In this document: piece by piece, positions 9,946 to 22,277 of the stretch
Layout: the number at the start of each line of letters is the position of its first letter
How positions within the stretch are numbered: position 1 is the first letter of the stretch
NCBI GenBank assembly: GCA_013399305.1
Contig: VXAI01000117.1
Span: 2,460,869-2,524,868, forward strand
Source of the DNA: Rostratula benghalensis
Taxonomy: Eukaryota > Chordata > Aves > Charadriiformes > Rostratulidae
Direction: 5' to 3'
DNA length: 64,000 nucleotides
The notes under the pieces: model-generated
Seen by the model: only the letters and a program-made list of their open reading frames with translations
Databases searched by the model: none
Told to the model about the DNA's origin: nothing
Program-made: the position numbers and the translations under genes

Positions 9946-10472
9946 AAGCCCATAACAATTTTTTGTCATTTACACAATTATTCTATCACCCCATGACCCC
10001 TCCCCACACAGGAAAGGGGAATCCGGGAACAGAAAGAAACACGAGAATTGAAATATAAACAGGTTTAATAGAATAAGACTAAATAATTAACAATAATACT
10101 AAAGCACCAGTATTAATCCTGATACTGATATAAGATATACAAGAATTATACTCAACCTATTCTATCACCAGGAAGTGTGCACTCCCAGCAGTGGACAACA
10201 AATGTTGGACGCTATGAGTGCAACAGCTTCAGGAGGAAAGGAAGGCCCCAGGGGTCTGGCACCACGGCAAGGAGTTGTCTGGACCACCACCATCAAGGGA
10301 GAGAGAGCTATGCAGCAAATTTTTCTAATTGATATTGAGTGTGACGTTCACAATATGAAATAGTCCTGTAGGCCAGCCTGGGTCAAATGCCCAGGCCTTG
10401 CTTCTCCTCATGCCTGCTCGAAAACACTTGAGACCTTGAATCCCATAGAACCTGGCTGGCTTTAAAGTAAAT
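9946..10472 (-). mobile_element. LTR-type repeat, copy 2 (solo, 527 bp)
   Basis: Collinear with copy 1 over its full length without indels. It differs at two bases, in the CACCCAGG/CACACAGG stretch and in CCTAT/CCCAT near the right end. The left junction is straddled by an inverted repeat: ATTGTTAGGGCTT at 9929-9941 against the element's first 14 bases. Orientation is the same as copy 1. A 62-codon open frame inside, also in copy 1, is not a gene. Confidence 0.75.
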
Positions 10473-13400
10473 ATTTTCATGATCTCAGACACCAGAGTCT
10501 CCCAGCATTAGAAGAAAAGTTAGTCCTGTGTCTCTCAACCCAGGACAAGTATAGACGTGAGCCGAAGGAGAGAGCATACATGGGGAGTGCCCACTGTGGG
10601 GTAAATGTTCCTCTGAGCGCGAATGTAACCTTCCAGTTTCTTATGAAGGGGAAAAGGAGTTCTAAGAAAAAAATAACCCAACAAACCAGTCTTGAGGCAG
10701 GTGAAATTCACTGCCATGTTTAGGTGAAATTTACTAGGAGATGGGAAGGAGTGGGTCTGTCTTGCTTTCCACTTTGTGCCAGGCACTGCACCTCCTGCCT
10801 CCGGAGCCCAACAGCAGCCTGTGCCTCTCCTCCTGTCCTCCTGACCCATGCAGCGCTGCCACAAACAGTTCACTGCCCGGCCTCCAGATTTTGTTAAAAG
10901 CAGGTGAGATCCCGGAAGAGTACTCAAAATGCACTTGCTTGCAATCATTTGATCCTTGATCTGTAATTTCAGTTCATCAGTTTAATTAATCACTTAATCA
11001 GTTAATAAGGCTAATCACTCTTCCTTGAAAGATGCTTATGAGAACAGCCAGGGTAAATTGCTCCCATCTGGTTTTCTGTTCTTGTCTCCCACTTCTCTGG
11101 TTTTGGGCTCTGTTCTGTTGTTAGCTGATCTGTGAAAGAGGGGCCCGTTCCAGTCCAAAACCTTTGCTGCCATTTGCCTTCATCATGGCTTGGGGCTCTT
11201 GGGGAGCTGTTGCTGGCTCTGTGTTGAGTATGGACAATATGCAGCTCTGGGAGTGTCACTAGAGTTTTGCTGGCTTTAAATGAAGGCAGGCAAATCCAAG
11301 CTCTTTACTTATCAGGGTCCTTTCCTAGAAAGACCATCAGTTCACGCAGATCACTTCTGCCTTGACTAAAGATGTCTTGGAAAGCCTTAAGGGTTGCTTT
11401 CCAGCTTGCCTGACTCCCACTCAAAGAGGCAGCTGAGGGTTGGAAGACTATTTTCCAGTAGTTTCCTTTTCTCATTCTTATAACAAATACACCAAAAGTA
11501 GCCAGTTGTGTTCTTTTTCCTGACTAAACACCAAACACGCCGTATTCCTGTGCTGTATGCTTCATCTCCACTGCCCTGGGCCTCTTGACAAACCCAAGGG
11601 AAATAGTTTTCAGCCTTAACACCTTCCCCCTGTGGAGAAGCCTGACATTTACACACCTCTTCAGTCAGGCTTTTCTTCCAAAGTCATCATCGTTGTCGTT
11701 AAAGCAGTGAAACTTGCTGCTGGCTCCTGGGCTCTCATTGCAACCAACCTTGGCCATCTGTGAACGGTGGCCATCTCCTGCCACCAGCTGGGAAGCCCTC
11801 TGTCCTTCCCTGGCCTTCCTCTTCACATTCACATTTCCCATTGCAATTTTATCTGCCATCCCAGTCTGCTATTCTCCCAGGCCAGATGCTTTGCTGCGAT
11901 GTGTGACCTCTTTTCCAGCACCTTCATCCCTCTCCTGACTACCTTGGAGGCTGAACAATGAACCCACCCTCCTTGCATGGCAGTCGCTCACCAGCTTTTT
12001 CAGGGAAATGCTTGATCGGATTTTCAGGAACTCTGGAAAAAAAGGCTATAAAGCAACTTTACCGTGCACGTGCTGCGAATCTGATTGTTAATTTGCTGCC
12101 TGTGCGATCTAGCGGGGCTGGGAGCAGGTGGCACCTGGCAGATTTGCTGCGTGCGTTCAGACCAGCCATGTCCGTACAGTAAGGTCCACACAGGGAGTGT
12201 GCTGAGTTAATGATTCTGGGTAGCAGATAGTGCTTTCACTGCAAGGCTTTCTCCCTCTTCTTCTTCCTGCCCTGCTGAGCTCTCCCTGTGGCTGCTGCGC
12301 CGGCCCATCTTGCCCTCAAGGACAGACAGAAACCTGGCAAGGGCAGGCTTCCCCTTCTCAAATCATGTTACTTCTGTAGGCTGGGCTCAGAGCCTGGCCT
12401 TGCATTGTCTACTTCTTCCACGCTACCAGGAAAAGCCACAAATTTATGACACATGCAAAAATTGTCTTTCTTTGCATTGTTGCTATCCGTTGCCTGGCTT
12501 TGACCGGTTTTACCACCAGTGTCAGATCTCTCCCAAGGCTTCTGTAGCTTTGACTATCAGGGCCTTGGTCACATGTATCATGGAAGGGGCAGCGTGTATC
12601 GTGCTCTGTCCTCATCCTCAGCTGCTGAATGCTGTCCTTTCCAGAGCTGTAGAAGGAGCACAGGTCTGGCTGTCTCTCTGCAAACTGTCAGCAAGATTGC
12701 CTCCTTTGATCTGTGCTCAAGGCTGGATTTTGTCCCAGCAGCCAACAGGCTAATTCCACAAGTTTATTCTGCAAAGCTCAATTAGAGCAGCTGGCGCCGG
12801 CAGCATCCCTGCTGGCTCCAAGCCTGCAGAAGGAGAAGGCGGCTGGTGCAGTGGCTGGGGTATAAGCTTGAGAGTCCACAGACAGAGCTGCAAACCCCCA
12901 GTCTGCGTCTCTGCTCCAGGCCACCCCAGTAAGCCTCCCTGCTGGGAGCTTGGCACCTTTGTGAGATGCAGGGAGGGACAGCATTTCCCTGACTCACGGG
13001 AGGAGAAATATATTTTAGATGCAAGCTATCATGTTGATGGGGAACCATGTCAACAGAAGCGGAAGCAAGTCATGGCTGCTATATCTGGGAAGCACTGTGC
13101 AGACCCAACCAGACCAATGGTGGGGAAAAGGATGGGGCCACGAGTGACAGAGGGTGCAAGGCACACCATGCCTTCTTGCCATTGAGTTAGCAGTTTGCCT
13201 TTTAGCTGCAGGAGCCTTGCTCCCTGCTCTCCAGAGTCTGAGTTATATTCAGCGCTGCCCTGAAAAGGATCCTGGTGTGTGTCAGCAGAGCTGCGGTGAT
13301 GTAGGCTCTCTTTACAAGGGCCCTTGCCCAGCACAGAAGCACCCACAGTTATTTCCTTCAACGTCAGCAGTGTTACAGTTACCTCTGTGAAAAATCAGAA

Positions 13401-16400
13401 TCTTCTGGGGCTAAGCATGCTCTGCCAATGCTCCTGCCTGGCTGGCCCATCCTCTGGAAAGCTCACTGATTATGTCAGCCAGGCAAAGAGGTCTAAGCAG
13501 GTCATCAGGAGGCAGAAAGAGAGTCCAAGCGATTTCTGCTAGAGAGCAGAGTCAAACCCCAGTTGCACAAGACCTAGTTACCAAGGCAGCAAGGAGTTGA
13601 ATGCAGACGCTACCTATGATTAAAATGCTGTTCTCTTCCCAGGGACTTTCAGGAAAGTCCCCACAAAAGAGAGCAGGGGCATGCAGCAGCTCAGTGAGCC
13701 CACAGTTGCCATTCCCTTCACTGCCCCTTGGTAAGTCAGAGACGAGTGTGGCCGACACGCTTGGATGGGGACAAATGTGCCTCTTGGGGTACAAGGAGTG
13801 CAGAGCCTCGGGGCTATTCCTTCCTCTCCTCTTGAGCAGATTTCAGCACCATCTGCTCTCTTCTGTCTTTGGAGAAGTCAGCCGGGTGCTTTTGTCCCTT
13901 CTGGCAAAGCCGTGCTGCTGCGTATGTCCCCCATTGGGCGTCAGGCACCCCGAGGCAGCCAGGAAGGATGCACACTCTCAGCCTTGCTCCAGAAAGCTCC
14001 CACTGTAGCAGCCCAAGGTCTTTCTTTCTTTCTTTCTCTCCTCTTTCCTGTCCCTCTGGATGAGGCGCTTCCCAAGGTCGTAGCTGATTCCCAAGGTTGG
14101 GTCCGGGATTTACTATGACCTCTGTAGGAGGGCCTGGGAAGGAACCTTCCCTGCACTGCTCAAATCTCAAAAGGGCCCTGTGGGGAGAGCAGCAGGGGCA
14201 GGAGGAGACATGGGGCAGCCGTGGGGTTCCCTGACCTGGGAACTGTTCTATGGGATTCCTGTTTTCTCTGCACGCATGAAGTATTTCCCCTACTAAACAC
14301 TCATGGATGACCCTCGGCCTGGCACCAACTGGAGATCAGAGGAGCAGCAAAATTTAGGAGAGAAAAGGTGGGGAGGCTCACTGATGCATGGCAGCTTGCT
14401 GGGACATGTTGCCTTTAACCTCACGATCACACCAAACTCAGGGTAAGAGCTTTCTGTCTGCCCTCCTTCCCTAAAATCATGCCTCTGGGCTGGCTGTATC
14501 CTGTCCTGAGTGGGAGTGAGCCCTGTGTTCAGGTGAGCTACATTGTTGTGTCCCCTCTGAGCTTTCCAGCTGGAAGGAGACAGGGGGGACGGGACACGAG
14601 AGGAAGCAGGTAGTGAGGAGCCCCGGCAGACTGGAGGTGGTCCACGGACACCCCAGTACACCAGTGGTGAGGGTCCCACTGCTGCGTCTCCTTGCAGGAG
14701 CTGTGCGGCTGCTCCTGCTCCTGCTCGGTGTGGCTTTGAGACTCAGCTGCTGTGCTGAGCTCATCCCACGGGATGGCACTGCCTGCTCAGGAACGGGCAG
14801 TCAGGCAGGCGCTCCTGGCAGGCATAAATTCAGCAAATTAAACGGTGGTGGCAGATTCTGATTGACAGGTCCCTAGAGAGCAAAATCCCTTGTTTTCTCC
14901 ATCCCCGAGGGCATCAGGAGCAGCAGGAGGAGCAGCAGCAGAGAAAAACCTTTTCCCAAGCCCAGCGCTTTGTCCTTGCAGATCTGTTTTTGGGACTCAG
15001 CCCATACCCGTATTTCTTGACCCCTTTGCTGAAGCTGCCGTTGCTGGGCCAGCCAGCTCCTTCACTGCGGACTTTCTGCAATGTCAAGAGCTGACCACTG
15101 CGGAGGACGCCTCATCCAAGTCTCGTTTGCACACATGAGCCATCGCACCCTTGTCGCTCTGTGCCCAGGGTGCAAGGCCCAGGGATTTCAATAAAGGGCA
15201 AGCGAAATGAGGGCAGCAGGGTTTGGCGGCATTCGCACATTACTCCTTTCCATGGTGTAAAACTGGCACAAATGACAACGCTTTGCTGGAATGTTTCATG
15301 TCTGCCTTGGCTCTGCCGGAGCCAGGTCAAAGCTGGGATTTGCAGCCTGGGAAGATGAGAGCTGCTGCTGCACTTGTGAGAAGCAGCATGGCCCATTGGG
15401 GTCCTTTGCTTCTCTGGTGTGGTCCTCACTGCAGCTCCATACCCGGCAGATCCTCATCACTCCTCTGCCAGCTGGTGGTTGATGGCTTCAGGATGCAGTA
15501 TTCAACATGGACACTGGGACATCACAGATGTTTGTCCTACCCTTGAGGGCACAGATCTCCACAAAAAGGTCTGTCTTGGGGAGAGGTCCCTGCTGTTTCT
15601 CCTAGGCTGGAGGGGAGTTTTCCCTCTCCACGGGGCAGTTTGGCTGCATGGCTGCTCTGGAGCTCTGTGGACCCACAAAATGTGGTGTGGGTGTGCTTGG
15701 TTTGTTCAGGACTTCTTGTGAATGCCTTGACTCAGTGAGGAGCGGCATACCGGGTAGCAACCCCCCTGGGGACCAGCTGCATGCCTCAGCGTAGCAAAAG
15801 GGGTGACCTGTTCTCCTCTTTTGTAGGGAAAACTCAGGCTGGTGGCATTTAATTCATATACCCTTAATCTGTATAGGTCCTTGGCTGTTCCTAAAATTTA
15901 TCTTCCCTCTGCCTCCCTTCCCTACCAAAATTGTTGCCTCTTCTTTCTGTTTCTCCAAGAGGTATCCAGAAGGCCTGGGGACAGGAGTGGAGGAGCCCCC
16001 AGCAGCTGGAAGGCACCAGGAGAGGGGACGCCGAGTCATCTGGAGCTACCTCTACCCTTGGATAGACCTCCAGGACATTTCACTGGCCTGCCCTTTGCCA
16101 GTCTTGCTCACCTAGAAGCTTTCATTAGATTGACTGTACCTTCTCACAGGCTCCCTTTCTCCACTGGGTCTCCTTCCTGAGCCTCTCTCCTTCCCTGGCC
16201 TTAGTGCTTGGCATTTGAAAGGTGAGATATGTGTCTGTCTTCATCCCCCATGTCAGTCCTCATGTGCAAGCAAGACAGTAGGCTTGTGTGTCTGATGTTT
16301 GGCCTCCCTCTATAGTCATTTGGCACTGAAAATTATCTGCAGAGAAAAGTACTGGGCTCTGTACCTGGGTCTTAATTTCTTCCCTCACCAAACCATTATT

Positions 16401-17374
16401 ACTAATTACGGCTCCTCGGTGTTTAAACCATGTCAATGATGCTGTGAAATGCCCAGTGTTAATTTAATAGCCAGGTATCTGGGTTTCCCCACATGAGGAG
16501 CTCTCAGTGTGTCTCCCACAGAAGCAAAACCCAGCCAGCCCTGGCTGAGGTCCATATGAGAGAGGCAGCAGCAGAGTGGTGAACACGTGTTAATGGCAAA
16601 CCCGCCAGCCCCGGGAGCCGGTCATTACTCAACAGGAAGTGCTCCCTTGCCCTGTACTGTCCCCCAAAGCAGGGGACTGTCCCCCTGCAGTGAAGGAAGA
16701 CCTGTCACTGCTGCCAGCACTGGCTGTCATCCCTTGGGCACAGCATGCCCCCTTGAGCTTGGATACTTTGCCAGAGCCATCCTAGGGGATTGCTCTGAGC
16801 TGGACAGCACTCACACTAGTAGATACCCTGCCTGCCTTCCACCCATTTGGGATGTCAGAAATCAGCTCCATGCAGAGCCAGGAACTGCTTTCCTCTGCCA
16901 TGTGAAAGCAGGGAAGGGCTATTGTCCCCAGAGAGGTCGTGGGGCTGGGACACAACGGGGACCTGGCTGATGGCATCAGACCAGACTTCACCTACTGCGT
17001 CTTCACTCCTGCTGTGCTGCAAAGAGCCTGCTGGCTCTCCTCCCCCATTGCTGGGGCTTGTGACTGGGGCAGGGGGACTTTTCTAACCCCAAAATTTTAA
17101 CTGACCTCTCAGTCACAAGTCTCTGTCAGCTCCAGGAGCTCAGAGCTGTGAAGAAGACGATCCTGCGGTCCTGCTCACCTCTGCTGTATAGGACCAAGAC
17201 CAGCTGGAACACACAGCCAGTATTGGGAAGGGCAAGCAAGTGCCATGGGGAGCACTGAGACCCAGGAGTGGCACAGGGTAACATTTTAGGGTCTCATGCC
17301 CACCCAAGCATTAATGAGAGAGGGGGAAGAAGGGCTCCCACCCACGCACAAGCCCTTTGCTTTCAGTGCCACCC
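10473..17374. other. Intergenic DNA between EIF3D and CACNG2, left part
   Basis: About 6.9 kb without a recognisable exon or RNA gene. Open frames up to 147 codons (12310-12753) have no known motif. An AT-rich cluster of TTAATTA/TTAAT motifs lies at about 10,975-11,025 and a CTTT simple repeat near 14,020-14,040. Confidence 0.6.
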
Positions 17375-17475
17375 CTTTAAGACATCACTTAATATGACAG
17401 AATAATTAGTTAATGTTTGTAAGATGCTTTGAATATGAAAAGTGCTGTGTAAGTGCTGAGTATTAGTATTAATTA
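17375..17475 (+). repeat. Ancient SINE/LINE-tail relic
   Basis: The run containing GATGCTTTGAATATGAAAAG, GTGCTGTGTAAGTGC and then a TATTAGTATTAATTATTAT tail matches the remembered pattern 'GCTTTGAGATCC..GAAAGGCGCTATATAAGTGC..(ATT)n' shared by ancient amniote retroposons. It is strongly diverged. Confidence 0.5.
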
Positions 17476-19469
17476 TTATGCCACGGAGGCTGGCCCCATC
17501 TAAGCAGCATTCCCCATGACTGATTTCAGGCTGATGCTCTTTCCCTCCCCCTCTACCCCTCAGTTACCCTGTCCTGTAAAAGCCAGAAGGAGGAGGTGAG
17601 AAGCAGAGAGGAAAAAGTAAGACCATCTGCACCCTGTGAGGAAGGAGCAGCTCATGGGGTCGTGTAGAGGGGCTGAGCCATGCAACCCCTCCACTCTGGG
17701 CAGGACATCATGTGGGAATTGAACCAGATATCCCCAGTGTCCTACTGGCGTGGGGTGGGGGTGCAAGAGCCCTCTCTTACCCCCAGCTCTGAAGCAGGAT
17801 GGAGCTGGAAACATCGCAAGGAAGATGGAGAAGATGTGGGGGAATTTCTCCAGCTTACCCCACCCATGCTGAGATGGGGGGCATTGATCACTGGGGGCAG
17901 CTGCAGAGCCAGGCAAGGGGATGTGAGGGAGTGAGCAGGTTTTGGGGTCTGTGAGCCAGACAGGGTGGGAAGGCGGCTGCATCCTAGACCTGTGTGTGGC
18001 GCGGCTGGGAGCTTCCTGGTGTCCCTCAGAGCCAGTGGCTGGCTGGCTTTGCTGTCTCTCCCCTCCTCTTGCCCTGCTTCTTGGCAAGGCTGTTCATGGG
18101 AAGAGTCCCTAGAGCAGGAGCAGCAGAAATGGAGCGCTGGGTGCCCCCAATTACCTTGGCGGTGAAGCGCCCCACTGGCTGTCCCATGAAATGTGCATGC
18201 TGACAGGCACACTGGGGAGGCACAGGGTGGGTGCAAGGTGCTACTGGGGACCCAAAGGAGTGAGGTGCAATGGAGAAGGGTGGGCTGGGGGCAGAGGGGA
18301 TATGAGGAGGGCCAGATGTGGACACACAGGTGGTGGCCAAGGGATCCAGATGCTGAGCACTGGTATCAACCTGTGTGAGGTGCTTTGAGTGGCAGGGGGA
18401 ACTGCAGTGCTGTGGTTGCACTGTGACCCATCAATGTCTGCCACCATCAGTGTCTGCCAGGACACCTGGAGTCGGGTGTGCCTTCACCCTACTGTCCCCT
18501 TGCCACCACAGAATTCATCCCTCTGTTCCCACCTGGTTATTCAGCTTGTGATCTCACTTGCCCACATTAGGTCAGACCCTGGCCACACTTCAGAGGGACT
18601 TTGTCACTCAGGTGGCCGCTCTTCTCTGTCTTCCCACTCTGAGCTGGTGGTGATGGGGTCTGGTGGGGACTCTAATCTAGTCACTCCAGAAAGCCACAGA
18701 GGGTCCCATAGCAAGCAGGAGCCCAGCAGAGGGTGAGGGGATCTTGGTGTGTTGGTGGTACTCCTGCTGCTCATGGTGGGGGAGACACTGGGATACCGGT
18801 CCCCTTTGCAGGGCTTGCACCTCGCTGTCCTGCTGCCACCTCACCTGTTTCTGAGTCTGTAGCTCCAGCTGTAAGTAACCTCCTTGCTCTGGGCTTTGAA
18901 GCTGAGGGTTTCCACCAGGCAGCCACTGCTAACCCAGCTTCTGAGGGAATCCCTAGATATCCCATAAGTGGCTGAACAAAACCCCAAAACAACTTTAGGC
19001 CTGCTTTCTTTTCTCTTTCCTTTTTAAGCCCGTAAGCCTGCATGAATTCTCAGCTCACTAGTGATTCTTGGCTTGCTGCCACAACGTCCACTCTCTTCAG
19101 GTGGGAGCTGGGGCATTGTCCCTCGTGGTAACACCACTTTGGGAGGGGTGACAGTGAGGTCTGAATGGGGGCTGGAGCAGATGGTTTGGAGAGCAGCAGG
19201 GAAAGCCCACGTGTAACTTGAGCTTACCTGCACTTACTTCACAAAAAGTTGTGTGGCAAAGCCCTCTCATCTTGCCTCGTCCTTCCTCCTTGTATCTCAA
19301 AGACTGGCTGGAGAAGAGCAATTGAAGAAAAAACATCTGCTGAATCACCAAAGAGGACAAAACTGTCTGCAATAGCTGACTCTCTTGCTGCGTTTCCAGG
19401 TACTCCTCCAGCACAGTGGGACAATAAATCCCACACCCCCAACAAATCCACATAAACGAAGACCAAGTT
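17476..19469. other. CACNG2: Intergenic DNA just downstream of the CACNG2 3' end
   Basis: No exon was recognised. Overlapping open frames on both strands at 17,560-18,740 reflect GC-rich, stop-poor DNA. On the minus strand, GU-rich sequence at about 19,430-19,455 fits the downstream element of the poly(A) site below. Confidence 0.55.
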
Positions 19470-19487
19470 ATATATATAAAAAAAATC

Positions 19488-19493
19488 TTTATT
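19488..19493 (-). terminator. CACNG2: Candidate distal poly(A) signal of CACNG2
   Basis: AATAAA on the minus strand in GAAATAAAG. A T run and then a GT-rich stretch (about 19,430-19,455) follow in the sense direction, the usual layout of a cleavage site. Confidence 0.55.
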
Positions 19494-21262
19494 TCATGTA
19501 CCAGGATTTTTTTTTGGTCATTTTCTCTTTTTAAAATTTTTTTTCTTTTTAACAGTCTGAAAAAACCCCACAAAATAAAGAAAATGGAGGTTGGTTTCTT
19601 GTACTGGTTTAAGCTGGACATGAGCAACACCCATGGGAAAAAAAAGGCCCTCCCCCCCTCCCCTCACCAGCCCCCCTCCTCTTCAACACACATTCTCTGG
19701 ATGCGCTCCCACCATCTCCCCTTCCTGATGGCCCTGGGGTCTTGCTCGGCCCTGTGAATGCTCCCCGGCTCCGTGCAGCATTAGGCGGACGAGGGTGGAT
19801 GGGAATGGAAACCCCAAGGCCAACATCCTTCTAGGGGGATTTCCACTGGGGTCCGTGAAAACAGCTTTAACTAATTCCTTGGGGGTCATTGCAGGGGGTT
19901 GGTGACGGAGTGTTCCCTGTGAATCTGTTTTCAAGGGCTTGGGGGGTGACAGGAGGGGATTTCAGCACTGTGGTGGGGGTCTGAATACCCAGCCAAGCTG
20001 CTGGCATCCTCCTCTTGCCCTGTGATGCTGTTTTTGGGGGTCATCCCCTCCCACTGCTGCTCCCCACCCTGCCCCGTAGCAGGGAATGGGGGTTAAAGCA
20101 ATGCGTGTGGGGGGGTTGGTGGTGGTGGTGCCGGGAGGATCAGGCTGCTTTTAAGCAGAAACACCACTGGGACCTGAAGCGGGGGACTGTGCGGCTCCTA
20201 AAACTGGAGCAGCAGGAATGGGGACGGGAACTAAAGTCAGAAAGTGGGTCTGAGCTGCTGAAGGGCTTGGGTAGCCCCATCTGGCAGACCCTTGGCCTCC
20301 TGCCTGCCTGCCTGGGGCCCTGCCACTTTTGGGGAGCTGCCCCAAAAAGGGTCCCTGTCCTTGCCCTGGGCTGGCTGGCAGTTTGGGGGGTGTCACAGAG
20401 GCTCCCGTAGTCCCCTGTGGCCATCTCCCCTCTAGTCTGTATCTCCCCATCATGGGGGGAACTGAGTTAAAAGTGGTTCCTGGCATCCCCATTGTCCTGT
20501 TCCCCGAGCATGGCAGGGAGGGAAGGGGCTGTGGCTCAGCCAGGGTTCCTGGGGTGGGATAGCAAGGGGGGACATTGCCACTGTGGATGAGACCCCCTGG
20601 CAAGGGGGGTACAAGGACGAGACCCAGCAGATGTAGAGACACCCAAGGGTGACAAGGTCACAGCAAAGTGACACACCTCTGCCTTAGCATGGCCTCTAGG
20701 GCTCAGGGGGCTCAGACCCAGAACAGGGGGTTCCATGGGACGGGGAAGGGGGTGGTGGTGACACACATGTGTCAAGACCAAGTAGTTGGCGGCTGGCTTT
20801 GGATCAGGGTGGGTTGGCTGAGCCTCACCATGTCCCCCCAGATGGCTGCAGCTCCACTGGCAAAAACTAAGAGAGGGGGTCTGCTCAGATCTGGGGGTCG
20901 CCTGGCTGGCCGGGGGGAGCCTCTGGAGCATTCACAGGAGAGTAGGTGCCCACCTGGGCACATGTGTGTGAGGAAGGACACGTGTGTGCACCGGTGCCTG
21001 CCCCGCCATCAGCGTGCTGCCCACATCTTTGGCCACCTGTGTCCCACTCCCGCCCACCACAGCAGCATCCTGAAGGAATAGAAGCCCTGGTGCCCTCCCA
21101 ACAGCTCCCCACCCCTCTGTCTGCACCTCCCACCGCACTCCTCATTCTGCCTTTTTTCTTCCTTTCTTTTTTTTTTTCACAGTTTAAAGATGGAGAAAAC
21201 AAAAATGAAAAGAAAAAAATACTATCTGTTTTTTCTTGCAAGTAAATCCACTTATTATATTT

Positions 21263-21368
21263 ACATTTATTTATAGCTGTTGTTTTATTAAAAAAATTGC
21301 CACTTTTTTTTGTTAAGAAACCTTTTTTTGTGTGTGTGTCTCTGTGTGTGTGTGTCTGTGTCTTTATT
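21263..21368 (-). terminator. CACNG2: Cluster of candidate proximal poly(A) signals of CACNG2
   Basis: Minus-strand AATAAA occurs at 21266-21271, 21284-21289 and 21363-21368. Two more lie at 21814-21819 and 21824-21829. They could yield shorter 3' UTR forms; AT-rich DNA also produces such hexamers by chance. Confidence 0.4.
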
Positions 21369-21520
21369 TACTGTGTTTGCTTTTTGCACTGTCACCGTTA
21401 ACCCCAGGGTCCCCAGGGCCTGGGAAGCTGGGACCACCCCTAGGGACACTGTGGAGGGGTGACTACACCAGCTCCCCAGGGACAGGAGTCACTCTTAACC
21501 CCTATGGTCCCATGGGGGAT

Positions 21521-21617
21521 GAGAAGATCCCCGTGGATCCTGGAGAAATGGAGTGGATACCCACAGATCCCAGGGGAATGGAGCGGATCCCCACGGATCC
21601 CAGGGGAACAGAGCGGG
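21521..21617 (-). repeat. 30-bp minisatellite in the CACNG2 3' UTR
   Basis: Three consecutive 30-bp units at 21521-21550, 21551-21580 and 21581-21610, plus a 7-bp start of a fourth. Units share a GAG(C/T)GGAT(C/A)CCCAC(G/A)GATCC core. Units 2 and 3 are closer to each other than to unit 1. Confidence 0.9.
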
Positions 21618-21905
21618 TTGTGTCTGGCCCCAGCACCCTGGGATCCTCCATAACCGGCCCAAGGACACCAAAGTCACTGCCGGCTGAACACCCATCCCCT
21701 GTACCCCGAGGAGCCCGAGCTGGGTTAAAGGTAAGTGGGAAACAAACCATAAAATTAAAGAATAAAACGCCCCAAAATCCAAAGAGCTGCCTCCACCTCC
21801 TCCTCCCACTTGATTTATTGTCATTTATTATTTCTTGGTTCCCTTTTATTTTTTTTTAAGTCTGTTTTTATTAAATGTTAAAATAATGGTACATGGGAAA
21901 TCATG

Positions 21906-22009
21906 NNNNNNNNNNNNNNNNNNNNNNNNNNNNNNNNNNNNNNNNNNNNNNNNNNNNNNNNNNNNNNNNNNNNNNNNNNNNNNNNNNNNNNNNNNNNNNN
22001 NNNNNNNNN
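21906..22009. other. Assembly gap (104 N)
   Basis: A run of 104 undetermined bases, bounded on the right by a T homopolymer. It falls in the inferred CACNG2 3' UTR, so UTR length here is uncertain. Confidence 0.99.
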
Positions 22010-22252
22010 TTTTTTTTTTTTAAGATTTTTTATTTTCATTGTTGTCTCTTTCCTCGCGTTTCCTTTTCGTTTGATTGTTTTTTTGTTCGCTCACTTGTTT
22101 GTCTGCTTAACTGCTTGTTCGTTGGTTGTTTTTTTGTTGTTGTTTTTTTTTGTTTGCTTTTGTGGATATTTTTTTTTTTTTGCTTTGGGAAGGTCCCCAC
22201 CCCCCAAAGGGGCACTTCCACCTCCTCCTTCCCACCCCTCTTGCTGCCCACT

Positions 22253-22277
22253 GCCCCCTTCCACCCTCCCCACCCCG
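22253..22277 (-). promoter_or_regulatory. CACNG2: RNA G-quadruplex motif in the CACNG2 3' UTR
   Basis: In mRNA sense the run reads four G, T, four G, A, three G, a 5-nt loop, then five G, starting about 65 nt after the stop codon. Four G tracts with 1-, 1- and 5-nt loops satisfy the standard quadruplex pattern. The function is inferred. Confidence 0.6.

Noticed and set aside
6969..9946. The interval between the two LTR copies as the body of a provirus
   Set aside because: It contains promoter-like CpG-rich DNA and a CR1 3' end, and no gag, pol or env-like sequence.
12310..12753. 147-codon intergenic open frame
   Set aside because: No motif, no splice structure and overlapping frames on other strands. 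Consistent with chance.
19097..19630. 177-codon minus-strand frame near the CACNG2 poly(A) site
   Set aside because: It lies across the inferred 3' UTR end, is low in complexity with long A/T-derived residues, and has no known domain.
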